Part shown: piece by piece, positions 1 to 7,664 of the stretch
How the letters are laid out: each line of letters starts with the position of its first letter
How positions within the stretch are numbered: the stretch's first letter is position 1
From: Nonomuraea pusilla
GTDB lineage: Bacteria > Actinomycetota > Actinomycetes > Streptosporangiales > Streptosporangiaceae
DNA length: 64,000 nt
Reading direction: 5' to 3'
Assembly: GCF_900109355.1 (NCBI RefSeq)
Contig: NZ_FOBF01000012.1
Coordinates: 1-64,000, forward strand
Program-made: the position numbers and the translations under genes
The notes under the pieces: model-generated
Seen by the model: the letters and a program-made list of their open reading frames with translations, nothing else
Told to the model about the DNA's origin: nothing
Database searches by the model: none

Positions 1-239
1 GCGCCCGGCCCGCTGGTCGCCATGCACACCCCGACCTTGCCCGTGGCCTGCGCGTACCCCTCGGCGGCGTGGCCCGCGCCCTGCTCGTGCCGTACGAGCA
101 CGTGCCGGACCTCGGCCGAGTCGTGGAGAGGATCGTAGGCGGGCAGGACGGCGCCGCCAGGGATCCCGAACACGGTGTCGACTCCCACGTGCTCCAGCGC
201 TCTCACGAGAGCCTGGGCGCCTGTCATCTTCTCGGTCAT
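1..239 (-). CDS. ilvB: Acetolactate synthase large subunit, N-terminal part (cut by the left edge)
   Basis: The first 79 codons of a thiamine-diphosphate enzyme are visible. The start reads MTEKMTGAQALVRALEHVG, followed by GIPGGAVLPAYDPL and RHEQGAGHAAEGYA, which is the N-terminal TPP-binding block with the conserved glutamate (E in HEQGA). The order matches acetohydroxyacid synthase large subunits, which condense pyruvate with pyruvate or 2-oxobutyrate in branched-chain amino acid synthesis. The ATG at 239 is preceded by AGGAACG, a plausible ribosome site. About 100 bp separate it from the exporter gene upstream on the same strand. I see no obvious leucine-rich leader peptide there. The catalytic core and C-terminus lie outside the window, so a related TPP enzyme (glyoxylate carboligase, for example) cannot be fully excluded. 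Confidence 0.85.
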   Translation of the reverse strand, partial: MTEKMTGAQALVRALEHVGVDTVFGIPGGAVLPAYDPLHDSAEVRHVLVRHEQGAGHAAEGYAQATGKVGVCMATSGPG

Positions 240-343
240 CGCTCGTTCCTGGTGATGGGACTCCAGGGGCAGCGCTCGACGCGGCCCCCTCCAGGGTCGC
301 TCACCGGGCTTGTGATCGGGTTGGAATCGCTTGCGAAGGGCGG

Positions 344-1267
344 TCAGCGGCGGCCCTCGCGCTGGCCGAGCGCGACCAGGCCGGCGACCGCCGCGCCCGC
401 GGCGAACGTCAGCGGGTCGAGCGCGTCGGCGAAGAACAGCGCCGACCAGCAGACGGTCAGGATCGGCTGGATCTGCTGCACCTGGCCCACCCGGGCGATG
501 CCGCCCCGCGCGAGCCCCGCGTACCAGGCGAAGTAGCCGAGCAGCGTCGAGGCGACGGCCAGGTAGAGCATCCCGGTGACGCTGCGCGCGCTCCACGCGG
601 GCTCCTGGACGAACACGGTCACGATCCCCGCCGGGATGCTCAGGGGCAGCAGGGCGACCAGCGTCCAGCACATGCTCTGCGGCGCGCCGAGCACCTTGGC
701 CCGGTCGGCGCCGAGGACGTACGCCATGGCCGAGCAGCAGGTCGCCCCGAACATCGCCACGTCCCCGCCGCCGAGCGTCAGGCCGCCCGCCCCGCCGCGG
801 GTCGTCAGGTAGGCGAGCAGCACGAGAAGGCCCGCCCCGCTGATCATCCAGAACCGCGCGGAGGGCCGTTCCCGGCCGAACGCCGCCGCGAACGCGGCGG
901 TGAGCGCGGGCAGCAGGCCGAGGATGACCGCCGCCCTGGCCGGGTGGATCGTGGTGAGCGCGATCGAGGACAGCAGCGGGAACCCGACGGCCACGCACAG
1001 TCCCGCCGTGACGAGGTGCGGCCAGGACCCCCGGCCGGGCACCGGCGCCCGCATCCGCCACAGGATCGGGACCGCCAGCAGCCCCGGGATCAGGGCGCGC
1101 CAGACGGTCACCGCCAGCGGGTGGAAGCCCTCGACCGCCCAGGCGTTGGCGGGGAGCGCGAAGCTGAAGATCAGGACGCCCAGCGTGCCGAGCAGCCACC
1201 CGCCGGGAGCCGGTCCGCCGTTATCCGTGACCGCCTTGGCATCGATAACGCTATTCTCATTCGACAT
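344..1267 (-). CDS. EamA-family (DMT superfamily) membrane transporter
   Basis: This 307-residue hydrophobic protein has about ten predicted membrane helices arranged as two EamA repeats (roughly residues 20-150 and 165-295). It starts MSNENSVIDAKAV, and the first helix is WLLGTLGVLIFSFALPANAW. Members of this family usually export amino acids or metabolites across the cytoplasmic membrane; the substrate cannot be read from sequence. An upstream in-frame ATG would add 24 residues, but they lie inside the divergent MocR gene, so I chose 1267. Its start codon overlaps the MocR start codon on the other strand. The pairing suggests that the MocR protein controls this exporter, as is common for MocR/transporter pairs. 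Confidence 0.85.
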   Translation of the reverse strand: MSNENSVIDAKAVTDNGGPAPGGWLLGTLGVLIFSFALPANAWAVEGFHPLAVTVWRALIPGLLAVPILWRMRAPVPGRGSWPHLVTAGLCVAVGFPLLSSIALTTIHPARAAVILGLLPALTAAFAAAFGRERPSARFWMISGAGLLVLLAYLTTRGGAGGLTLGGGDVAMFGATCCSAMAYVLGADRAKVLGAPQSMCWTLVALLPLSIPAGIVTVFVQEPAWSARSVTGMLYLAVASTLLGYFAWYAGLARGGIARVGQVQQIQPILTVCWSALFFADALDPLTFAAGAAVAGLVALGQREGRR

Positions 1268-1280
1268 GCACGACGATAAC
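1220..1280. promoter_or_regulatory. Candidate MocR operator: CGATAAC direct repeats around the shared start
   Basis: CGATAAC occurs at 1243-1249 and again at 1274-1280, exactly 31 bp apart, with an inverted GTTATC at 1220-1225. Direct repeats spaced by whole helical turns are typical MocR operators. The repeats bracket the overlapping start codons of the two divergent genes, so both promoters must lie within or next to them. That the MocR protein binds here is inference. Confidence 0.35.
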
Positions 1281-2654
1281 AGCAGGGCGCTGCTAGCGTC
1301 TGCCCTGGGCGAGCTCATCAGCGCATCCCCGGTGGGCACCCGCCTGCCGTCCGTCCGGGAGCTGCAGCAGCGTTATCAGGTATCGCCGCTGACCGTTCAG
1401 CACGTCGTCCGTGACCTGGCCGCCAAGGGGCTCGTGACCGTACGTCCCGGCAGCGGCACGTTCGTCGCCGCCGCGCCGCCGCGCGGCCCAAGGCCCGCCG
1501 ACCTGGCCTGGCAGCACGCCGCGCTGGGCGGGCGCACGCCTCAGGACATGACCCGCCACCTGGCGCTCCTGGAGGCCCCGCACCCCGACACGATCCGCAT
1601 GTCCGGCGGCTACCTCGACGACAGCCTCATCCCGGAGAAGGCGCTCGTCGCGTCCATGACGCGGGCCATGCGCCGGACCGGCGTGTGGGGCCGCGCGCCC
1701 GTCGAGGGCACCGCCGCCGCCCGGCAGTGGTTCGCCCGGCAGAGCGGCGGGTTCGACCCGGCCGAGGTGCTGATCACGTCAGGAGGGCAGATCGCGCTGT
1801 CGATCGCCATCAGGGCGCTGACCAGGCCCGGCGACGCGATCGTCCTGGAGACGCCGACCTACCCCGGGTACACCGCGATCGCGCGCGGGCACGGCCTCGA
1901 CATCCACCCCGTCCCCACCGACCGCGACGGCCTGCGCACCGACCTCCTGGAGGACGTCCTGCGCGCCCGCGTCGCCCGGCTCGTCGTCGTCCAGCCGCTG
2001 TACGCCAACCCCACCGGCGGCGTCCTCGCCCCCGACCGGCGCCGCGAACTGCTCGACCTGGCCCGCAGGCACGGCGTCTTCGTGCTGGAGGACGACTACG
2101 CGCGCGACCTGTCCATCGGCGGCGCCCAGCCGCCCACCCTCGCCTCCCAGGACCAGCACGGGCACGTCGTGTACGTCCGCTCGATCACCAAGCCGGTCGC
2201 GCCCGCCGTGCGCCTGGCCGCCCTCGCCGCCCGCGGCCCCGCCCTGGCCAGGCTGAGGGCCGCCAAGACCCTGGAGGACTTCTACGTCTCGGGCCCGCTC
2301 CAGGAGGCGGCCGTCGACTTCCTGTCCTCGCCCGCCTGGCAGCGGCACCGCCGCACCGTCTCCCGCGAGCTCGGCCTGCGCAGGGACGGCCTGCTCGCGG
2401 CGCTGCGCTCCCGCCTGCCCGGCGTGGAGGTGGCGCACGTGCCGGCGGGCGGCATGCACCTGTGGGCGCGGCTCCCCGAGGGGTACGACGACGCCGACGT
2501 CGCCGCCCGCGCGCTCGCGGCCGGCGTGATGGTGTCGGCGGGATCGACCTGGTTCACGGCCGAGCCGGAGGGCGCGTACCTGCGGCTCACGTACGGCGAG
2601 ACGCCGGTGGCCCAGCTCGTCGAGGGCGCCCGCCGCCTCGCCTCCGTCCTCTGA
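1266..2654 (+). CDS. MocR-type regulator: GntR winged helix fused to class I aminotransferase fold
   Basis: This 462-residue protein has an N-terminal GntR winged helix (residues about 5-72, containing GTRLPSVRELQQRYQVS and RPGSGTFVA). It is followed by a fold-type I aminotransferase domain (about 100-460). The PLP-binding lysine is in SITKPVAPAVRLA (Lys309) and the pyridine-nitrogen aspartate is in VLEDDYARDL (around 276). MocR proteins use bound PLP or an amino-acid adduct as a signal and rarely act as enzymes. The start MHDDNSRALLASALGEL begins directly at the winged-helix family boundary. It overlaps the divergent exporter start, so the mRNA is probably leaderless. Longer upstream readings run into the exporter gene and are not credible. 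Confidence 0.88.
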   Translation: MHDDNSRALLASALGELISASPVGTRLPSVRELQQRYQVSPLTVQHVVRDLAAKGLVTVRPGSGTFVAAAPPRGPRPADLAWQHAALGGRTPQDMTRHLALLEAPHPDTIRMSGGYLDDSLIPEKALVASMTRAMRRTGVWGRAPVEGTAAARQWFARQSGGFDPAEVLITSGGQIALSIAIRALTRPGDAIVLETPTYPGYTAIARGHGLDIHPVPTDRDGLRTDLLEDVLRARVARLVVVQPLYANPTGGVLAPDRRRELLDLARRHGVFVLEDDYARDLSIGGAQPPTLASQDQHGHVVYVRSITKPVAPAVRLAALAARGPALARLRAAKTLEDFYVSGPLQEAAVDFLSSPAWQRHRRTVSRELGLRRDGLLAALRSRLPGVEVAHVPAGGMHLWARLPEGYDDADVAARALAAGVMVSAGSTWFTAEPEGAYLRLTYGETPVAQLVEGARRLASVL

Positions 2655-2745
2655 TGCGTCGTGACGAGATCCCCGTTCATCCTTCTGATGACGACCTTAC
2701 GGAAATGATCGTGAATGCCGGGGTGAAACCCTAGGATCCCGGTTC

Positions 2746-3405
2746 GTGATGATCAGACTTCTGTCCGGCGTGGCGGCGGCGATGGTGGCGTTCTCCGGGA
2801 CGGCCGCCGCGTACCCCGTCGAGGGCGCGCCCGAGCTCACCGACAACGACCTGTACAAGGCGGCCGAGCTCGCCGGCACGGCGTGCCCGGCCAAGAAGGG
2901 CACCAGCAGGGCCTCCACCGAGAAGTACCTGCGCGCGCTGGCCGCCTGCCTCGGCAAGGCGTGGCGGCAGGAGCCGGTCCAGGTCGAGATCCACTACGAC
3001 CCCGGCACCAGGAAGAAGGTGCACAAGTCATGGCCCTTCCCCGTGCCAGGAGGGCTCTACGTCGCGCTCGCCGACGACTGGGTCAAGGCCAAGAGCGACG
3101 CGGCCGTCTTCTACGGCATGGCCGCCGCGTACGGCGAGTACATGCAGATCCAGGCCGGCATCACCAAGGCCGCCAGGTCGCTCGACCACCACGGCGACGA
3201 CAAGGAGCTCGACGAGCAGGAGCGCCGCTACTCCTACCAGCGCGCCTGCCTGGCCGGGGCCGCCGCCAAGGCGCTCGGCCGCACGCCGAGAACCGGCGCG
3301 CCGTCGCTGAAGGGCAACGCGCTGCACTGGTTCACGCAGGGCTTCAAGGCAGGCGGCCCCGGCGGCTGCAACACCTGGAAGGCGCCCTCCTCGAAGGTGT
3401 CCTGA
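2746..3405 (+). CDS. Secreted YpfJ-like neutral zinc metallopeptidase homologue lacking the catalytic motif
   Basis: This 219-residue protein starts with a signal peptide (LLSGVAAAMVAFSGTAAA, cleavage before YPVEG). The body follows the layout of putative neutral zinc metallopeptidases: a GLYVALADDW strand, a helix AAAYGEYMQIQAGI, then RRYSYQRACLAG and a C-terminal WFTQGFKAGGPGGCNTW. In active members the helix reads HEYGHHVQ and the later block reads QADCFAG. Here both histidines and the glutamate of HExxH are replaced, and QAD has become QRA. I infer a secreted pseudoenzyme, perhaps a binding or inhibitory protein. The GTG at 2746 has AGGA nine bases upstream; the ATG at 2749 is the alternative. 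It converges with the next gene across a strong hairpin. Confidence 0.7.
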   Translation: MMIRLLSGVAAAMVAFSGTAAAYPVEGAPELTDNDLYKAAELAGTACPAKKGTSRASTEKYLRALAACLGKAWRQEPVQVEIHYDPGTRKKVHKSWPFPVPGGLYVALADDWVKAKSDAAVFYGMAAAYGEYMQIQAGITKAARSLDHHGDDKELDEQERRYSYQRACLAGAAAKALGRTPRTGAPSLKGNALHWFTQGFKAGGPGGCNTWKAPSSKVS

Positions 3406-3406
3406 C

Positions 3407-3440
3407 CCCGTCGCCCGTGCGGGCCCGCGCGGGCGACGGG
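3407..3440. terminator. Bidirectional hairpin terminator
   Basis: An 11-bp perfect stem (CCCGTCGCCCG / CGGGCGACGGG) with a 12-nt loop lies between two convergent genes, directly after the stop codon at 3405. There is no U-tract, as is normal for actinobacterial terminators. Confidence 0.75.
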
Positions 3441-3443
3441 ACG

Positions 3444-3710
3444 TCAGCCCTGGGCCTGAAGCCGTTGAACGCAGTCGAGCAGGGCCGCGTGGACCTGCTC
3501 CCGGCGGTAGCCGCGGAGGACGACGTCGAACGTGGCGGCGCGGACGAAGTCCGGGGAGACCCGTTCCAGCTCGTCGGCGGTGCCGTTCAGGGTCTTCTCG
3601 ACACGGTCGAACAGGTCGCGGACCGGGCGCCGGGCATAGCCGCGCATGACGACCTCGAACTCGTAGCGGTGCGGTGGTTCTTGGAGGAATCCATCCAGGG
3701 AGTCGTTCAC
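3444..3710 (-). CDS. Small protein with two DivIVA-type half motifs
   Basis: This 88-residue protein contains two related segments, FEVVMRGYARRPVRDLFDRV and FDVVLRGYRREQVHAALLDC. Each matches the N-terminal F-x-V-x-x-RGY-x-x-x-x-V signature of DivIVA domains. Full-length DivIVA/Wag31 proteins carry one such motif followed by a long coiled coil, which is absent here. A role in binding membranes or a DivIVA partner at cell poles is inference. The start is a GTG at 3710 without a clear ribosome site. It lies downstream of, and on the same strand as, the 2-hydroxyacid dehydrogenase, 77 bp away. Confidence 0.65.
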   Translation of the reverse strand: MNDSLDGFLQEPPHRYEFEVVMRGYARRPVRDLFDRVEKTLNGTADELERVSPDFVRAATFDVVLRGYRREQVHAALLDCVQRLQAQG

Positions 3711-3787
3711 AAGGGTGACGATGGCCTACCTCTCCCGGCTGGGCAACCCCCTCGCGATCGTCCTCCGCCGGGACCAGGGCGCCGGTG

Positions 3788-4741
3788 TCAGTAGCCGCGG
3801 GCCGGGTCGATGCGGCCGAGCAGCGGTTCGCCGCGCACGTAGCGGGCGACGTTCTCGCGTACCCGCTCGGCCAGGCCGCGGGTGAACAGCGCCTCCGGGT
3901 TGGCGTCGTGCGGCGTGATGAGGACGTTCGGCTCGTCCCACAGGCCGTGGCCGTCGGGCAGCGGTTCCGGGTCGGTGACGTCGAGCGCGGCGCCGCCGAT
4001 CTCGCCCGCGCGCAGGGCGTCGAGCAGGGCGCCGGTGTCGACGAGCTCGCCGCGGGCCACGTTGACGAGCCAGGCGTGCCGCGGCATGGCCCGCAGCTGC
4101 TCGCGCCCGACCATCCGGTACGTCTCCGGCGTCGCGGGCGCGGCCAGGACGACGTGGTCGGCCCTCGGCCACACGCCGGCCAGCCCGTCGAAGCGCACGG
4201 TCTCCGACGCCCCCTCGACCGGCGTGCCGGAGCGGTTGACGGCGACGACGTCCGCGCCGAGCGCGCGCAGCGCGGGGATGAGGGCCCTGCCGATGCCGCC
4301 CGCCCCGACCACGGCCACCGTGGCGCCCCGCAGCCCGCCCCGCACCCCGCCCTGCCGGTCGCCCTGCCGCTCACCGCGCTGCTCGCCGTGCCGGTCGCGC
4401 TGCCAGGTGCGCCGCCTGGCGGCCCGGTGCAGGCCGTGCACGCCCGCCAGCAGCAGCGCCAGCGCGTGCTCGGCGACCTGCGGGCCGTAGGCGCCGGCCG
4501 CGGAGGTCCACAGGCGGGAGGAGTCGACGAGGCCCTCGCGCGTCCAGCGTTCGATCCCGGCCGACGGCAGCTGCACCCACCGCACGCTCGGCGTCAGGTA
4601 CTCCCGCACGCCGTCGGGGCGGGAGTCGGTCCAGACGAGCGCCTCGGCCCCGTGCGGGTCGCCGACGACCTGGCCGCCGCCCGCGCGCACCGCCTCCTCG
4701 ATCAGCGGCTTGCCCCCGGGGGCCACGCAGACGGTGAGCAC
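3788..4741 (-). CDS. D-isomer-specific 2-hydroxyacid dehydrogenase (NAD-binding)
   Basis: This 317-residue protein has the Rossmann motif VAVVGAGGIGRALIPAL, and the family blocks LAAPATPETYRMVG, NVARGELVDTGALLDALR, ALDVTDPEPLP and NVLITPHDANP. In the last block the catalytic histidine follows TP. It would interconvert a 2-keto acid and a D-2-hydroxy acid with NAD(P)H; the substrate is unknown. Just before the NAD domain there is a polar insert, RDRHGEQRGERQGDRQG, encoded by an imperfect short repeat near 4350-4410 and absent from the usual family layout. The start is GTG at 4741 with GGGACAGG upstream. The catalytic Arg and Glu expected between the Rossmann core and the His are plausible in NVARGE and DVTDPEP. 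Confidence 0.85.
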   Translation of the reverse strand: MLTVCVAPGGKPLIEEAVRAGGGQVVGDPHGAEALVWTDSRPDGVREYLTPSVRWVQLPSAGIERWTREGLVDSSRLWTSAAGAYGPQVAEHALALLLAGVHGLHRAARRRTWQRDRHGEQRGERQGDRQGGVRGGLRGATVAVVGAGGIGRALIPALRALGADVVAVNRSGTPVEGASETVRFDGLAGVWPRADHVVLAAPATPETYRMVGREQLRAMPRHAWLVNVARGELVDTGALLDALRAGEIGGAALDVTDPEPLPDGHGLWDEPNVLITPHDANPEALFTRGLAERVRENVARYVRGEPLLGRIDPARGY

Positions 4742-4850
4742 GGGCCTGTCCCTTCGTCGCGGCGGTCGCGGGCGTCGTTCGTCCGGCGCCCGCCTGCCTT
4801 TCTCACCCTAGAACCCGGGGCTGTTCGACGGGGGAGGCCCACCCCGTGCG

Positions 4851-5966
4851 TCAGCCGGACGCCAGGCCGGGCAGGGCCGTGAGACCGGCGGTGGCGCCCG
4901 GGTAGGCGGTCACGCGCCGGGCCCGCCCGGTGGTGACGTCCACCGCGTAGCCGCTCATCCCGTCACGGTCCTCGACCAGCAGGGTCAGCTCCGTGCCGCT
5001 CCGCCACAGGCCGGTGCCGCCGATGGCGCCCTCCCGCGGCAGGCCGGTGACGGCGACCTCGCGCAGCTTCCTCCCTGTCCTGGTGTCGAGCAGGGTGATC
5101 CTCCGCTTCGCCAGTTCGGCGTGCTCGACCGCGGCGACCGTGCGGCCGTCGGGGGCGAGCTCGCTGAAGAAGATGAACGCGCCGCCGAAGCGCACCGTGC
5201 GGCCGGGCCGGCCGGTGACCGGCATCAGCCGCAGGTCGGTCCTGACGTACCTGACCAGCTCGGCGACGCCGTCCTTGACGGTGACGACCTCGTACCTGCC
5301 CGGCACCGGCACGGTCCTGCCGGTGCGGACGTCGATGAGCGTGCCCGGGTCCTTGGTCCCCTCGCGCGGGTCGAACACGAGGTGACGGCCGTCGTCGGAC
5401 ACCGCGAGCATCGACCCGATGCCGATCCGCCGCTCCTCGATCTTCACAGGGGAGACGGTCTCGGCGCCGGTGGCCAGGTCGCGCACGACATGCGCCCCGG
5501 CCTGGCGGCTGTAGTAGGCGAGCCTGCGCCCGTCCCGGCTGATCGCCAGGGGGATCCGCCGGTTCCCGGCCAGGGCGAGCGCCTGCGGCACCCGGTACCT
5601 CTTCCCGTCCTGGGTGACGACCTGCCACTCGACCGCGCTGCAGTCCAGGGTCTGTTCAGGGTTCTTCTCCACCGTGCACTGCGTCAGGTACGCGTACCTG
5701 AGCGGCCCGACCGCGCCCGCCGGCAGGTCAGGGAGGGGCCCCGTCGCCGACGCGGCCGGCCGCGCGCCGGGCGCAGGCGGCAGGACCAGGGTCACCGTCC
5801 CCGCGGCGGCCCCCACGACGAGCGCGACCCCGGCCGCGGCCAGCGCCGGCAGCCAGCGCCGGGGGCGCGGACGTCGGGTGACGATGCGGTCCGCCAGGTC
5901 CGACAGGTCCACCGGCGGGGCCTCGTCGGCGATGCCGTCGAGCGCCCTGCGCAATCTCGTGGTCAT
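4851..5966 (-). CDS. Membrane-anchored beta-propeller-like protein, probable anti-sigma partner
   Basis: This 371-residue protein has a short cytoplasmic N-terminus (about 37 residues, charged), one membrane helix (WLPALAAAGVALVVGAAAG, about 38-57) and an extracytoplasmic domain. That domain has TolB/WD40-like repeats such as AISRDGRRLAYYSR, AVSDDGRHLVFDP and LAPDGRTVAAVEH. Its ATG overlaps the stop of the SigE-family sigma gene in an ATGA, so the two are translationally coupled. This matches the usual sigma-then-membrane-partner order in actinomycetes. I see no classical zinc-anti-sigma HxxxCxxC motif in the N-terminus, so the anti-sigma role rests on position and topology. Confidence 0.75.
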   Translation of the reverse strand: MTTRLRRALDGIADEAPPVDLSDLADRIVTRRPRPRRWLPALAAAGVALVVGAAAGTVTLVLPPAPGARPAASATGPLPDLPAGAVGPLRYAYLTQCTVEKNPEQTLDCSAVEWQVVTQDGKRYRVPQALALAGNRRIPLAISRDGRRLAYYSRQAGAHVVRDLATGAETVSPVKIEERRIGIGSMLAVSDDGRHLVFDPREGTKDPGTLIDVRTGRTVPVPGRYEVVTVKDGVAELVRYVRTDLRLMPVTGRPGRTVRFGGAFIFFSELAPDGRTVAAVEHAELAKRRITLLDTRTGRKLREVAVTGLPREGAIGGTGLWRSGTELTLLVEDRDGMSGYAVDVTTGRARRVTAYPGATAGLTALPGLASG

Positions 5967-6472
5967 CGCAGCACCTCCTGCATCTCGGACTCCTCCATGA
6001 GCTCGGGGGCGAGGGCGCGCAGCCGCGCCAGCGCGTGATGGGTCTGGCTCTTCACGGTGCCGACCGAGCAGCCGAGCGCGGCGGCGGTCTGCGCCTCGGT
6101 GAGGTCCTCCCAGAAACGCAGCACGATCACCGCCCGCTGCTTGCGCGTGAGCCTGTCCAGCGCCCGGCGCAGCACGATCCGGTCGAGCGCCGCCTCGTCG
6201 TAGGAGACGGACCGCTCGGGCGGGTCAGCGCTGGGCAGCTCGTGGCGCGGCCGGCGCCGCCACGAGACGTACTGGTTGACCAGGGCCTTACGGGTGTAGG
6301 CCTCGGGGTTGCCGTCGCGGGCCAGCTTGGGCCAGTGCCGCGCGACGTTGACGAGGACGCTCTGCAGCAGGTCCTCGGCCAGGTGGGCGTCGCCCGTGAG
6401 CAAGTACGCGGTTCGCATCAGCGCCTGCTGGCGCGCGAGGACGAACTCGCGGAAACCATCGTGACCGGTCAA
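5963..6472 (-). CDS. SigE-family RNA polymerase sigma factor
   Basis: This 169-residue protein has sigma region 2 (FREFVLARQQALMRTAYLLT through HLAEDLLQSVLVNVARHW) and region 4 (LDRLTRKQRAVIVLRFWEDL, then AAALGCSVGTVKSQTHHALA). This is the actinobacterial SigE-type ECF layout. The start is a TTG at 6472, chosen because GAGGAGA lies six bases upstream and the family N-terminus begins at this point; no ATG is in frame nearby. The downstream membrane protein overlaps by four bases. The gene is divergent from a second ECF sigma factor, with 139 bp between them that presumably hold both promoters. Confidence 0.9.
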   Translation of the reverse strand: MTGHDGFREFVLARQQALMRTAYLLTGDAHLAEDLLQSVLVNVARHWPKLARDGNPEAYTRKALVNQYVSWRRRPRHELPSADPPERSVSYDEAALDRIVLRRALDRLTRKQRAVIVLRFWEDLTEAQTAAALGCSVGTVKSQTHHALARLRALAPELMEESEMQEVLR

Positions 6473-6611
6473 TCTGATCTCCTCTCGCCCGTTGCCAACG
6501 CCGCCCGGCGGGCGGAAGGTTGCAGGCCGTCCGCGGCCGGCCCCGTCACGTCCGGGCCGCTGCCCGGGTCTACCCTGCTGGAACGCGCGTACGGAAGGGG
6601 TTCTGGGCGGG

Positions 6612-7526
6612 GTGGACGATCGGGAGTGGCTGGCGGAGCGCTTCGAGGAGCACCGGGGGCGGCTGCGGGCGGTGGCGTACCGGATGCTCGGGTCGGTGAG
6701 CGAGGCCGACGACGCCGTGCAGGAGGCGTGGCTGCGGCTCAGCCGGGCAGGCGCCGACGGCGTCGGCAACCTGGGCGCGTGGCTGACCACGGTGGTGGCC
6801 CGGGCGTGCCTGAACGTGCTGCGCTCGCGGGAGCACCGGCGCGAGGAGCCGTACGCGGCGCACGTTCCCGACCCCGTGGTCGGCCCAGAGTCGGGGCTCG
6901 ACCCCGAGCACGAGGCGGTGCTGGCCGACGCGGTGGGTCTGGCGCTGCTGGTGGTGCTGGAGACGCTGTCGCCCGCGGAACGGCTCGCGTTCGTGCTGCA
7001 CGACATGTTCGCGGTGCCGTTCGAGGAGATCGGGTCCATGATCGAGCGGTCGCCGGAGGCGGCGCGGCAGCTCGCGAGCAGGGCCCGCCGCCGGGTGCGC
7101 GGCCGGGCGCCGGTGCCCGACCCGGATCCGGCGCGGCAGCGCGACGTGGTGAACGCGTTCTTCGCGGCGGCGCGCGGCGGCGACTTCGAGGGGCTCGTCG
7201 CCGTGCTCGACCCCGAGGTGGTGCTACGGTCGGACGCCGGCGCCGGCTCCCGCCTCTCGACGGTGCTGAGCGGGGCGCGGACGGTGGCCGCGCAGGCCGT
7301 CACGTTCGGGCGGCTGTCGCCGTTCGCGCGTCCCGTGCTGGTCAACGGGGCCGCGGGGGTGGTCGTCGTGGCGAACGGGCGGCCGCTTTCGGTCATGGCC
7401 TTCACGGTGGCGGGCGGCAGGATCGCCGCCATCGACGTGCTCGCCGACCAGGACCGCCTTTCCGCGCTCGACCTGGGGGTCCTGGAGGCGGGACCGGAGT
7501 GGGGTAAGCACTACCTACGTACGTAG
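6612..7526 (+). CDS. ECF sigma factor with C-terminal SnoaL-like domain (ECF41/SigJ-like)
   Basis: This protein is about 304 residues. Region 2 (RLRAVAYRMLGSVSEADDAVQEAWLRLSR, given here in parts: AYRMLGSVSEADDAV) and region 4 (LSPAERLAFVLHDMFAVPF, then ERSPEAARQLASRARRRV) are followed by a SnoaL-like fold from about residue 175 (VVNAFFAAARGGDFEGLVAV). In ECF41 factors that tail regulates the sigma factor in cis, so no separate anti-sigma is needed. The end-motifs often quoted for ECF41 (WLPEP in the linker, NPDKL at the end) are not recognisable here, so it may belong to a neighbouring group. The start GTG at 6612 follows GAAGGGG. It is head-to-head with the SigE-family gene. Confidence 0.85.
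   Translation: MDDREWLAERFEEHRGRLRAVAYRMLGSVSEADDAVQEAWLRLSRAGADGVGNLGAWLTTVVARACLNVLRSREHRREEPYAAHVPDPVVGPESGLDPEHEAVLADAVGLALLVVLETLSPAERLAFVLHDMFAVPFEEIGSMIERSPEAARQLASRARRRVRGRAPVPDPDPARQRDVVNAFFAAARGGDFEGLVAVLDPEVVLRSDAGAGSRLSTVLSGARTVAAQAVTFGRLSPFARPVLVNGAAGVVVVANGRPLSVMAFTVAGGRIAAIDVLADQDRLSALDLGVLEAGPEWGKHYLRT
7515..7526. promoter_or_regulatory. 12-bp perfect palindrome over the ECF stop codon, before an AT-rich promoter region
   Basis: CTACGTACGTAG is a perfect palindrome ending on the TAG stop. It is followed by an unusually AT-rich stretch (about 7526-7555, containing ATCCATATGGGGATTTATCA) that is likely to hold the promoter of the downstream ATPase gene. Protein binding is unproven. 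Confidence 0.3.
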
Positions 7527-7626
7527 AAATAGGTATCCATATGGGGATTTATCACGTCCCACTTGCCAGGGCCCCGGAGGGACTGTGGAGTCGAACCACT
7601 GGAAGTGAGGACGGAAGGTAAAGCAC

Positions 7627-7659
7627 ATGTCTCAGACCCTCGCCGTTCCCGCCGGGTGA
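7627..7659 (+). CDS. Possible 10-codon leader ORF
   Basis: ATG at 7627 opens MSQTLAVPAG and stops at 7657-7659, five bases before the ATG of the ATPase gene. It has the best ribosome site in the region (GGAAGG eight bases upstream), whereas the ATPase start has none of its own. It may couple translation into the ATPase gene. Coding status is uncertain. Confidence 0.3.
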   Translation: MSQTLAVPAG

Positions 7660-7664
7660 GATCG

